DNA from: Euclidia mi
Lineage: Eukaryota; Arthropoda; Insecta; Lepidoptera; Erebidae
Assembly: GCA_944739405.2 (NCBI GenBank)
Contig: OX123209.2
Coordinates: 15,518,217 to 15,582,216 of the forward strand
Length of the DNA: 64,000 nucleotides
Reading direction: 5' to 3'
The position numbers and the translations under genes are program-made. Positions 1-8,721 of this stretch are shown in pieces; position 1 is the stretch's first letter, and each line of letters opens with the position of its first letter. The notes beneath the pieces were generated by a model, which was not told where the DNA came from, ran no database searches, and saw only the letters and a list, made by a program, of their open reading frames with translations.

Positions 1-40
1 TTTTTGTATATAAATAAAACAATAAATAGACATAGATATA

Positions 41-288
41 CAGGGTTATTTGTAAAACACCGTTAACCTCTTAGTGGGTGGCTATATTCATCATTATGAA
101 CAACATTTGTTTTGGAACTTTTGCGAAATCGCGAAAAAATATCAGCTGTTTCATACAAAGTTGAACTTTGACCCCGACAAAATGTAAGGAACAGCTGATA
201 TTTTTTCACGATTTCGCAAAAGTTCCAGAACATAATGATGAATATAATCAACCCCTAAGAGGTTAACGGTGTTTAACAAATGACCATG
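41..288. mobile_element. Fold-back MITE with TA target duplication
   Basis: The two halves are inverted copies of each other over about 100 bp per arm (41-148 against 190-288), with a loop near 150-189. The ends read CAGGGTTATTTGT and, on the other strand, CATGGTCATTTGT; both arms carry the shared word ACACCGTTAACC. TA lies directly outside both ends, as for Tc1/mariner-type insertions. There is no coding capacity. Arms differ at several positions, so this is not a very recent insertion. Superfamily is inferred from the TA duplication only. Confidence 0.75.
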
Positions 289-309
289 TATATATTATAA
301 TTATATCCT

Positions 310-885
310 TTTTGTTCGTTTTCATACTGACCCGAAGTTGGCCTGATCCACTCCTCTCCAAAACCGCCTGGTCTCCCAGTATATTCCAGTATAGCCTTAC
401 TTCCAGGATTCGAAAACTAACCTATGTTTTCAAAGCCCTCAACAATGCAGTCGATGCACGTGTCCTCAGAATCACTTACCTGGCCCTCTTCTAAAACTGG
501 AGCGTGCCCAAAGATTGATTCTGAAAGTTGGCTGGAGACTCCCTTACCGATTTCCCACAACCGACCTATACAAAATTACAAATGTCTTCTCAGTTCGCAA
601 ACTCTTTATCCTCAATGTTGTTCTGACTACTCACTCGTAGACCCTTTATGATCCCTCCAGGCTAGAACCTCTACGTAGAAAACATCATGTATGTCCCTCG
701 GTCTTAACCAGAGCATGTTTCGCTCAACGTAGTTTTTACTTTCTTGGTAGTTATTTATACAATAAGTTAAATAAATTACTAAATTTGTATCCAATGACAA
801 AAATACAGTGCAAAAAGGCAGTTACTAATTACTTTCATGATTTGGATTATGATGAAACGGAAATGATAATTAGCATCATTGAATA
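310..885 (+). pseudogene. Decayed LINE ORF2, C-terminal end
   Basis: Shifting between two frames gives recognisable C-terminal sequence of a jockey/CR1-group LINE ORF2: a run ending in LTRKLTYVFKALNNAV-like sequence, then LKLERAQRLILKVGWRLPYR, a stretch typical of the region after the RT thumb. At least two frameshifts and several stops are present, and no poly(A) or simple-repeat tail was found cleanly at the end. It is a dead 5'-truncated copy. The family is distinct from the LINEs in the central array. Confidence 0.6.
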
Positions 886-1264
886 ACCACAAAAATAGAC
901 ACATAAAACAGTACAAAATAGCATAGGGTAGTGAAATTTATACAAAAATTGAACACATCAATTTAAACATATATTATATTCACATATACCTACAACATAT
1001 TACCAAATTATGTATAATAATATTTCACATATAATATATTCACATATATATCACATTACCGCGTCTATACCAAAAATTAATAATAATATTATAGTTAATA
1101 ATAAGATACAAACATATATAATTATAATCTTAACCCAAAAGTCGCCGTACCCTTGTCACTTGTACCACACCCCAAACGATTACTATAAAATAAATGTACT
1201 CTGTGACGATTACTAGTTTTGTCATTAAATATTGTACTGGTGAAACATTTTTTCCGTAATACCC
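886..1264. other. AT-rich stretch without recognisable gene
   Basis: Very AT-rich, with loosely repeated CACATATA/TATTCACATATA words around 960-1050. No convincing ORF, element end or structural RNA was seen. Confidence 0.6.
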
Positions 1265-2440
1265 ACACTATTTAGTTATGTTATTTTCTGAAGGTACCCG
1301 GCGTAAAAAGGATCTCCAGCCGAGGGTAGCCCGCTGGTGGATTTATATGCAGGATTTTGATTTTTCCTTAGAATATCGTAAGGGCTGTTTAATGTCTCAC
1401 GTAGATTATTTGAGTAGAAATCTGGTTAATGTCATAAATGCTGTACAGAAACCTCTTAATAGGGCACACTTAGCTCTGGCAGGTGACGAGGCAACTCTGT
1501 CGCTATTAGAAAAGTTGAATACCGGTGAGTTAGATTCAAGTCGCTATATAAAACGTAACGATCTTTTGTATTATAAGTCCTGTGCTGAGGGCGAGCAAGA
1601 GCAGTACCTATGTTATGTCCCCAAAGCGTTTCTGTAAGCTTATTGCGTGTATTCCACGACGAACATGAACACTTGGATATAGACAAAACTATTGATTTGA
1701 TTCTCAAACACTTTTGGTTCCCGGCATCGGGGCGATTTGTTACGTACTAAGTACATAACGCACTGCATCGTATGTATGCCACATAAACAAGTGCCTCGCG
1801 CACCCCTACAGCCGATATCCTCTTGGCAAAAGAAATCAATACCATTTGGTACGTTACATGCAGACGTACTTGGTCCGCTTAGAGAAAGTAACGGATTTAA
1901 GTACGTACTGATAATGGTTGACGCGTACACTAAGTATTGGTTTTGTACGGCTTGTCTAGAGAAGACTGCGACGAATTGAAGCGCGTGGTCACTCGAACTA
2001 TTTCTTTATTTGGTACCTTAAAGCGACTTGTGTCCGATAGCAGTCGAATGTTTGATAACCTGAATTTTGTAAACTGGTTAACTGATTATACCATTGAAAT
2101 ACATTTGATTGCTCCTGAGATGCACCAAGAAAACGGGTATGTCGAACGATATTGCTGCAACGTGCTAAACATGGTCAGAATAGAACCCTCCCAAAAGTTT
2201 AATATCAATGATCTAGTATTTATCATTAAGAGGTCGCAGAGTACTGGAGCTAGATAGCGGTATGCGAGGACCCTATAGGGTTGTGAAAGTTCTACCTAAC
2301 GATAGGTACGAACTTAAATTGTTAGCTGGTTCATATGGAAAAACCAGTCAAGCAGCTGCTGGGTACATGGTGTTGTGGCGGGGCGAGTGTGCTCCCGACA
2401 GTACCGACACAGTCATGTGCTATTTTTTTTTGAGAGTTAG
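1265..2440 (+). pseudogene. Ty3/gypsy pol remnant (RNase H end, integrase)
   Basis: The pieces lie in pol order. 1278-1637 has the RNase H/integrase linker (ARWWIYMQDFDFSLEYRKG, SHVDYLSRN) and the start of the integrase zinc region. 1737-1979 has a C-x2-C pair and the first catalytic Asp (HADVLGP). 1937-2257 has the second Asp (VSDSSRMFDN) and the catalytic Glu (ENGYVERY). 2262-2444 has the C-terminal GPY/F-type motif (GPYRVVKVLPNDRYELKLL). The frame breaks at about 1637-1740, 1979 and 2257, and sequence between the Glu and the GPY region is shorter than usual. The element is dead. Confidence 0.8.
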
Positions 2441-2800
2441 TTGAGAACTTTCCTTGATTTGTTGTTGCATGCACTCAGCTCCGGCTTGCATTTAAAAACT
2501 GTATGTACCAAACGATGATGGTGTCAGTGTTTTGTTGTTATTGGGTGCCGAGGCTCATATAAATCGTTAGTGCATGTGTTCTTGAGTGGCACAGACCGTG
2601 AGCTGTACTACTGAGTACAGTTCACAGTGGAGGTATTGAGGTTGATGTCGGTGGGGCCCATGCCGAATAGAGACCGAGAGTAAATCCTGAAGTGGGTCTC
2701 ATGGTTGACCTGCTGTAACTGATGTAAATCCTGAGCGCGTAAGGTATTCGGTGTGGGAATATGACCTGAGTAAATCCTGCTTGTGATATTGGGATATGCT
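2441..2800. other. Non-coding stretch with a spaced 10-mer
   Basis: No gene seen. The word TAAATCCTG recurs at 2681, 2725 and 2771 (spacing 44 and 46), suggesting a decayed short tandem array or a repeat-derived stretch. Part may be the 3' non-coding region of the preceding gypsy element. Confidence 0.4.
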
Positions 2801-2811
2801 ATTCTAGGAAG

Positions 2812-3052
2812 TCTGTGCGGTGACGGATTAAAAGAATACGGCATGTCACCACCCCATATCATCCCATGGGTGTCGTAAGAGTCGACAGAGGGAGCATGTT
2901 ATGCAGAGGACAGCACTGTAAGAGAAGGAAAACTTGATACAAACCAATAGACCAACCCGTTTGGCCAGCGTATTATAGTAGGCCAAGTCCTCCTTTTAAA
3001 GGAGAGGCTTAGTCCAGCAGTGGACCGGTTAAGGCTGATGATGATAATGATG
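2812..3052 (+). mobile_element. SINE copy A, GATGAT tail
   Basis: Same family as the copies at 4783-5017 (minus) and 8436-8672 (plus). It begins GGTGACGGATTAA, contains the words CACCCCATATCATCCCA and GGCCAGCGT, and ends in AGTCCAGCAGTGGAC followed by a GATGAT tail. It is flanked by an 11-bp target duplication with one mismatch, ATTCTAGGAAG (2801-2811) and ATTCTAGAAAG (3053-3063). Confidence 0.8.
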
Positions 3053-3063
3053 ATTCTAGAAAG

Positions 3064-3480
3064 CATACTGTTTTTATTGTTCGGTACATAAAGTCACTGC
3101 CAATGGAATTGAACTTTGTGTCATAACGTTGTGACTTGTGTGCGATTCTAATGCATGTGATGATGAAGATCAAACGCCTGATCCTGGCCCATCGTCGAGT
3201 GAAGGCATCGAGGACACTGCCATGTCAGGAGAGGCCGTGTTAGATGGCAACTCCAGCTGTCCCCTCCATGTGACACCGAACCTATAAAAAGGAGCCGCCC
3301 GGTTGCGCCAACACATTTTTTTCCCGCGGTCGTCATCGCTGCTTGTGTTGCCTTTCTGCCCGTGTTATTTTATTTTTATTTTTAATTTAAATTCCTAATT
3401 TATTGTAAGATGTGATTATTTTTTTTTATTTAATTAATGTTTTATTTGTAAGAATATAGATAATAGTCGCGAAAAGAATC
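3064..3480 (+). promoter_or_regulatory. LTR-like segment with TATA box
   Basis: A GC-richer stretch with a clear TATAAAAA at 3283-3290, about 30 bp before CGGTTGCGCCAACAC, followed by T-rich sequence. Position downstream of the gypsy pol remnant and the promoter-like layout fit the 3' LTR of that element, but I could not define TG...CA ends or a second LTR copy, so this is inference. Confidence 0.35.
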
Positions 3481-3673
3481 AGTCAGCCCAAGCAATTTTA
3501 TATATATTAGATAAGATAAGATATAAGATTTTCATTTTTATTAATTTTTTAATGGAAATAACAAATGACTTTTTGTATTTTGTTTCAACTACTCTGCCAG
3601 TGTAGTTTAATGACGGTTGCATAGCTAGTTGAACCGTCGAACTTAACAAATTTGATTTTAAATTAATTCTATT

Positions 3674-3820
3674 AAGTGGCGATAGCGATACGTGGTGTAC
3701 GTAACGGACTGCCTGGTGGACTGGATGGTCTCGGGTTCGATCCCCAGTTACCCCTGGCACACACCTCTGACTTTTCGAAGTTATGTGTGTATTAAATAGA
3801 TATTAAAAAAAAATTTACTA
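3674..3820 (+). mobile_element. tRNA-derived SINE-like repeat
   Basis: A good pol III B box, GGTTCGATCC, lies at 3734-3743, in a tRNA-like context preceded by CTGGATGGTCTCG. The A-box region is weak. It is followed by an unrelated body and an oligo(A) stretch near 3805. The arms do not fold into a cloverleaf, so it is a SINE and not a tRNA gene. Boundaries are approximate. Confidence 0.45.
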
Positions 3821-3825
3821 TCGCT

Positions 3826-4143
3826 CGCTTAACAATGTGCTCGGTAGATGGCAATAGGCTCGCCCCCTATTAGATTGGAACCGAAACATAACTGGTAAAG
3901 TGACGGTGTGTAATACACCGCTGCATTTTTTTTTTGGTTTTTTTGTTTTACGTGGTGCAAAATCCCTTCGGATCTCCGACTCTTGGGGGAAATGAGAGCC
4001 GGGGTATGTGGTGCTACCACTAAAACCACCTCGACTTTCTCATGTGCCCATTTGTCGGAGGGTAGGGTATCGCCGAAGCATTCGTCGCTACCCCCGACGG
4101 GTATTGGCTCGCCAGATGGTCAGGCGGGCCCCGACAAAACCCC
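3826..4143. other. Unassigned repeat-like sequence
   Basis: Non-coding; contains a T-rich run (about 3927-3950) and becomes GC-rich towards its right end. No element ends were found. Open frames crossing it are by-products of high GC. Confidence 0.4.
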
Positions 4144-4342
4144 TTTGGCGGCGGAATAAGGTGTTGGGCTCCGCCGCCAAAACACCCAGCGGCCGCAGAG
4201 GATAGGGAGGACGGCAACGCAACACCGCATCTCCTCTTCCTCTGCGGCTCCACCGCGACGCACCGAATGGTGCGCCCCCATTTGGTCGCGGGAGATAGGG
4301 CGCGCGGCAACGCAACACCGACACGCCTCTCCTCCCGCGACC
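4144..4342. other. Cluster of GC-rich hairpins with conserved loops
   Basis: Three strong hairpins follow one another. H1: 12-bp stem 4144-4155/4170-4181, 14-nt loop. H2: 10-bp stem 4192-4201/4239-4248, 37-nt loop. H3: 11-bp stem 4284-4294/4332-4342, 37-nt loop. A small 6-bp hairpin (4259-4264/4269-4274, loop GAAT) lies between H2 and H3. The H2 and H3 loops align without gaps and share ATAGGG, CGGCAACGCAACACCG and CCTCT, while the stems are different sequences that each still pair. The H1 loop contains GGTGTTG, complementary to CAACACC in both other loops. Function unknown; an untranslated-region structure of a retroelement is one possibility. Confidence 0.6.
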
Positions 4343-4782
4343 GCGCCCGACTGCGAGGGACAGACAGAACTTTGTGGACCAAACAAGTTTATTTCGTTTT
4401 ATCAAAACTCGTGGGTTGACTAAATTATGACACAAGCCTTATTAGTAACATTAGTATGTCTTCTCGACATACAACAAATAGCAACAAATAGCCGAGGATT
4501 GCAGTTGTGTTAACTCTTCCTTTGCTAAAGTAAAAAAAAATAAAGTGTAAAAAAATGTGTAAAGTATGGACACGTTGCTGCCAAGGTACCCTCAGATTTT
4601 GGACGAGCTAGCTCATTCGGTGCTCAATATTTTGACATCATGGATAGGGTTTACTGACGTTTTTCCAAAAAACGTTTCCCAAAGTGACACTTGCCAAAGT
4701 ATGTTTCCCAAATTTTCATAAAAACATTTGACAAAACCATCTTTTCGCAATTTAACAGTTAGCAAATTATTTTTAGCAATTT

Positions 4783-5017
4783 CATCATCAGCCTTTAACT
4801 GTCCACTGCTGAACTAGGCCTCTCCTTTGAAAGGAGGAATTGGCCTACTATACCACGCTGGCCAAACGTGTTGGTATACGGTTTGTATCAAGTTTTCCTT
4901 CTCTAGCAGTGCTGTTCTCTGCATAATATGCTCCCTTTGTCGGCTCTTACGATACCCATGGGATGATATGGGGTGGTGACATTCCGTATGCTTAATCCGT
5001 CACCACTCGGATCAGCA
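4783..5017 (-). mobile_element. SINE copy B, GATGAT tail
   Basis: Reverse-complement copy of the SINE at 2812-3052, tail at the left. Flanked by the 12-bp repeat TTTTAGCAATTT at 4771-4782 and 5018-5029. The surrounding element is itself rich in TAGCAATTT-like words, so the target duplication is slightly less certain here than for the other two copies. Confidence 0.75.
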
Positions 5018-5535
5018 TTTTAGCAATTTGCTGTTTAGCAAATAATTACATGGCAACGTTTCATTTTACCAAATATTAGGTAGTCAAATATGGTTTAGCA
5101 AATATACTCTTCCCAAAATATTATATATTTATTCCCAAACTATGGTTGACGGTGCCCTGCTTCGCTGGGCTCCTATTTTCGGGTTGAGGGTCAAAAGAGA
5201 ACCTAACACAACCTATTTAGTTACTTTCACATAAAACCTAAAATTACGTTCCGTTTTGCATATTTGAATGAAGAATTTTTGTAAATTGTTTAATTATTGT
5301 ACTTACTTCTTTATTCTGATTGTGTGAAGTTACAATTTAATAGGTAATAATTATAATAATAATGATGATTTACATCAGACTTTCATTTACATTTTTTCAC
5401 CCATATTAAAATTAAAATTTGAACGAAATTCCTTTTGAATTATATGTTTTTACAAAATAAAGCATTTGCTTAATGCATATTTGACTAAATAAAATTTGAG
5501 CAAGTAAAAATTTGCCAAATGAATATTTGACCAAG

Positions 5536-5996
5536 TGTTTCGGCGAACCGAATGTTCCTATTCGATTTGGGAAAACTATTAATATTGTGGACTGTAGGAT
5601 TTGGGTTCTTATCGACTACGAAATGAGGAAGTGAAAAGATGATGTGGATAGGAGCCTCTTACCTTGCAAATGGCAGCCTCCTGGTGTCTTCAAGTATATT
5701 GAAGCTGCTTGAATCACTCCACTACACAAATCCCTTTCACTCGCGAGCGGTTTTGTTAGGTTTTGGTATAAGCGGTAATAATTATATATGGCGGTGCGGA
5801 CTGTGGTATGCGGCGGACATGAGTTCCGAGCATCTCGAATCTTCCAGTATGTTCTTCGTCGCCGTTGAGCAGGGCGGCCAATAGCGAGGCGTTTTGGGAG
5901 GGGATTCATGAAAGGATCGCTCGGATTGGCCGAGCAGCGACGAACCATTGACGTTGACATAATTAATTCTCGATGGGAAGGTAGATGGCGCTACCA
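5536..5996 (-). mobile_element. Solo LTR of the BEL/Pao family seen at 57-62 kb
   Basis: 461 bp, starting TGTTTCGGCGAACCG and ending GGTAGATGGCGCTACCA. It is alignable along much of its length with the two 501-bp LTRs at 57302-57802 and 61648-62148 (shared CTCCTGGTG, AGCTGCTTG, GCGGTGCGG and the whole terminal 17 bases). A perfect 5-bp target duplication CCAAG flanks it (5531-5535, 5997-6001). No internal sequence remains, as expected after recombination between two LTRs. The orientation is assigned by analogy with the full element, whose genes lie on the minus strand. Confidence 0.75.
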
Positions 5997-6422
5997 CCAA
6001 GTGAATAAAATATGAAATGTAAATTTGCTAAGCATTCTTTTGGGAAATGAAACTATGCGATAAGTTTTTTGGGAAGTGAAATTTGACGAAACATATTATG
6101 CCAAACGGCAGGATCCCCATGGATAGTGCCAGTCTGTGTAAGTGTTGTTTACCTCTCTTCTCAATCCTTACAACTCTCTCGTGTTCTCCTCACCGAATAT
6201 TCAGACGAACTTTACTTCTTTTTTTTCAGGCATTGAATGGAGTCTTATGTTTAGAATGCTACACATTAATTGAAGCTGTTGTTATTTCTGAGGTCATACC
6301 TGCACCACATTATGGTATACGATATACAAGCTCCTGCTTCATTTTTAGATGATTTATTTGAAGAAAATTTATTATAACAAATAAAATGAAAAGTAACATA
6401 ATAAGTGTGTTTCATTTACCTA

Positions 6423-6604
6423 TTAAGCATAAAACAGTGTAGTTTTAATGCCAGCTTTATAATAAAGTCCAAAGGATCTTATCTTCTCTTTGCGAACTAG
6501 CCTCACTGAAATTCTTGTTCCACAATCGTTGTTAATTCTTAATTGTAACCCATGACCTTGAGAATTCTCAGTAAGAAATATATCAGACGGAAAAATACCC
6601 TAAA
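6423..6604 (-). CDS. Putative terminal exon, unknown product
   Basis: On the minus strand a frame of about 58 codons runs from a plausible acceptor (TTAGTTTAG|G near 6604) to TAA at 6423-6425. It includes ENSQGHGLQLRINNDCGTRI and VRLVRKEKIRSFGLYYKAGI, a composition unlike the surrounding junk. A minus-strand AATAAA lies downstream (TTTATT at 6368-6373), only a few bases from the plus-strand AATAAA of the facing gene model. I do not recognise the protein. It could be a host exon or a piece of an unfamiliar element. Confidence 0.3.
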
Positions 6605-7195
6605 CTAATATAATGTAGGTTCAAGCGTTTGCTTCATAGCTCGACTTCTTGTTACAACATTTTCTATTTGTATATAATATACATAGAGGCTTATAATAAA
6701 TGTCGGTAATAATTATGATTAAAATATAATTGTCCTGACGCCTAGGAGCCCTGGGTCCGCTTACTAGCCTAACCAGATATGACAGAATATTAGCTTTTCC
6801 ACAGAGCCACTTCCGTCTGACCGCCACAAGGCAAAGGGATAGCGATATTCTATGGTTTAGACCAGTATTAGTATTTTTGATTGTACTGGCTTACCGTAAC
6901 GACCCGCGACGGTGGACGCAACTAATTTACTACTACTAATATGGTTAAATCTTATAATTACCTATTACAAAACTTAACCTCAAAATATTTGGAATCTTAA
7001 ATGTCCGATATCTAAGAACTGCCGTCGAATTTCATATTTATTTTTTCCTGGTTTAATTACGAATATATTTTCTATATATAACTGGTCAAACCATTAAGAA
7101 GCAAAATTAGCCGAACTTCCATACAAAATTAGTCATTCTCCTTTAACATTATCCTCACATTTTCTTTTTGATTTATGAAAGTACAGATTGTAATC
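6605..7195. other. No gene recognised
   Basis: AT-rich with a GC-richer island at 6735-6930. The longest open frame (minus, 6621-6827) shows no family resemblance. No element ends were seen. Confidence 0.5.
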
Positions 7196-7628
7196 TCAAT
7201 AACATGCCATAATGATATTGTTGTTTCTCAGGTAAGTACAAACTGGTTTCAATAGTTTTGTGAAAACAAGTGGTGCTCTGCATAAACCATAGGGTAGAGC
7301 ATTAAATTCAAATGGATGGCCATCAAAAGTAAACCTTAAGTATTTTTTATAGTTATCTGCTATAGGAACCGAGACATAGGCTTCTTTTAGATCAACAGAT
7401 GCCATGAAACAATCTTTGGATATAAATTTACAAGCTGTCCTAATATCTTCTAATTTGAAATGTTCTGTGTCTATGAAACTATTAAATTTTTTTCAAATTC
7501 AATATAAATCTATATGATCCATCAGATTTTGGAACTAAGAATATTGCAGATGAAAACTGATACAGACAATACAAACACTGATACAGTACCTAAATCAATT
7601 AGTTTGTTAATTTCTATTTTAATTAATC
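7196..7628 (-). pseudogene. DIRS-like reverse transcriptase fragment
   Basis: Minus-strand reading gives an RT N-terminal half: AIFLVPKSDGSYRFILNLK, then a conserved MASVDLKEAYVSVPI block carrying the first catalytic Asp, and the palm stretch FNALPYGLCRAPLVFTKLLK. The LPxGL..AP..FTK..KP pattern is that of DIRS-type (tyrosine-recombinase) retrotransposons; some Ty3-like RTs are similar. A frame break lies near 7490 and the YxDD half is missing. The gag-like ORF at 9938-10459 is in the same orientation and lies upstream, so both may be one DIRS-like element interrupted by BEL/Pao DNA. Confidence 0.65.
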
Positions 7629-7644
7629 TGTTCGGGCCGTTTCG

Positions 7645-8224
7645 TTTCCTTTGTTCCACCTTACACCCCCCATTTCAACGGTATCGCTGAAAGTGCAGTT
7701 AAGTCCACCAAGCATCACTTAAGGCGGTTACTAGGTTTAACTCACTTCACTTATGAGGAAATGTCCACGTGTCTAACTCAGATTGAGGCAATTTTAAATT
7801 CTCGTCCTCTCACCCCTTTATCCTCTGATCCACTAGATTTAACCGCTCTCACTCCTTCCCATTTTTTAATTGGCAGGCCACTCACATCTGTTCCGCATCC
7901 ACAGGTTTCTGATGTCGCCATCGGGAGACTAGAGCGCTACCACCAAATGGAGCATATTAGACAGCATTTTTGGAACCGCTATAATTTAGAGTACATTTCT
8001 TTACTGCAGACCAAAACCAAATGGACCGCTTCCACAGGCCGGTTATCCGTGGGGACACTCGTTCTAATCAAGGAGCGAGGACAACCGCCACTGGTGTGGC
8101 CACTGGGGCGAGTTATAGAAACAATACCTGGCTGCGATGGAGAGACACGCGTGGTCAAGTTGAAGACGAACAAGGGGACAATACTGCGGGCGTTCAATAA
8201 CGTCTGTCCGCTTCCCATTACTTG
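7645..8224 (+). pseudogene. BEL/Pao integrase C-terminus with DUF5641-like region
   Basis: One open frame to TGA at 8223. It starts within the integrase core (PHFNGIAESAVKSTKHH, containing the third catalytic residue Glu), continues LNSRPLTPLSSDPLDLTALT and SHFLIGRPL, and then the DUF5641-type end (LVLIKERGQPPLVWPLGRV). This is the typical C-terminus of BEL/Pao pol. Everything upstream of the Glu is missing. The frame itself is undamaged, so the deletion is relatively young or occurred before insertion. Confidence 0.85.
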
Positions 8225-8435
8225 AAGACTTCAACCCCGGGCAGGATGTTAGGGCCGTTTCGGCCCTCTTCGGCTGCCCGCACCTGCGGGGCGCGAGGCG
8301 GTGCGGGGCCGACAACTCACCGGCCGCATCCGCGCTCCCCACTTGACTCTTGAGCTCCTTGCACGACGCGCGCGCACTAAATTGTTCATATAGTACTATA
8401 ACGACCAATTATAATATTGTTAATTACTTTATTTC

Positions 8436-8672
8436 CGTGTGGTGACGGATTAAGAATACGGATTGTCACCACCCCATATCATCCCATAGGTGTCGTAAGA
8501 GCCGACAGAGGGAGCACATTATGCAGAGAACAGCACTGTAAGAGAAGGAAAACTTGATACAAGCCCTATACCAACCCGTTTGGCCAGCGTGGTATAGAAG
8601 GCCAATTCCTCCTTTCAAAGGAGAGGCCTAGTCCAGCAGTGGACTGTTACAGGCTGACGATGATGATGATGA
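8436..8672 (+). mobile_element. SINE copy C with perfect target duplication
   Basis: Third copy of the GATGAT-tailed SINE, inserted in the BEL/Pao LTR. A perfect 15-bp duplication TAATTACTTTATTTC lies at 8421-8435 and 8673-8687. This is the youngest-looking of the three copies and fixes the exact ends of the family: CGTGTGGTGACGGATT at the head and (GAT)n at the tail. Confidence 0.9.
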
Positions 8673-8721
8673 TAATTACTTTATTTCAAGATTATACCAG
8701 TTTCATACAGTCCACTGGATT

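Larger units (their letters stand above)
4648..6117. mobile_element. Non-autonomous TIR DNA transposon
   Basis: Bounded by a 9-bp direct repeat CATGGATAG (4639-4647 and 6118-6126). The ends are weakly inverted: TACTGACGTTT near the left end against TCCTGCCGTTT near the right end read on the other strand. Subterminal DNA is packed with TTTCCCAAA, TAGCAAAT and GCCAAAT words on both sides. A duplication of 8-9 bp would fit hAT- or Mutator-like elements. No transposase is present. It has since received a SINE (4783-5017) and an LTR element reduced to a solo LTR (5536-5996). Confidence 0.5.
4565..6273 (+). pseudogene. Putative terminal exons of a gene, split by a TIR element
   Basis: An open frame from about 4565 (KVPSDFGRASSFGAQYFDIM) runs into CATGGATAG at 4639-4647. 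The same 9 bases recur at 6118-6126, and the frame resumes there as MDSASL. A good donor (TGT|GTAAGT, 6138) and acceptor (TTTTTTTCAG|G, 6229/6230) bound a 92-nt intron, and the spliced frame ends at TGA 6271-6273. AATAAA follows at 6380. No domain is recognised and the 5' boundary of the first exon is weak, so the gene model is tentative. If real, it is inactivated by the element at 4648-6117. Confidence 0.35.
7629..8720 (+). mobile_element. Deleted BEL/Pao element, plus orientation
   Basis: The left edge TGTTCGGGCCGTTTCG (7629-7644) matches 15 of 16 bases with the start of the LTR at 8247 (TGTTAGGGCCGTTTCG). It therefore looks like a 16-base stub of the 5' LTR joined directly to the end of integrase, leaving a largely deleted element. 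A purine tract (GGGCAGGA) precedes the 3' LTR, which contains SINE copy C. The right edge of the LTR was not resolved and is placed approximately, just before the minus-strand BEL/Pao remnant. Confidence 0.55.

Noticed and set aside
1010..1216. Short AT-rich open frame
   Set aside because: Ile/Asn/Tyr-rich translation of low-complexity DNA.
3670..3760. tRNA gene candidate
   Set aside because: Good B box but no paired acceptor or anticodon arm; fits a SINE head better.
4020..4435. Several overlapping open frames on both strands in a GC-rich stretch
   Set aside because: They encode low-complexity Arg/Gly/Ala peptides, overlap in all frames and are explained by GC content and hairpins.
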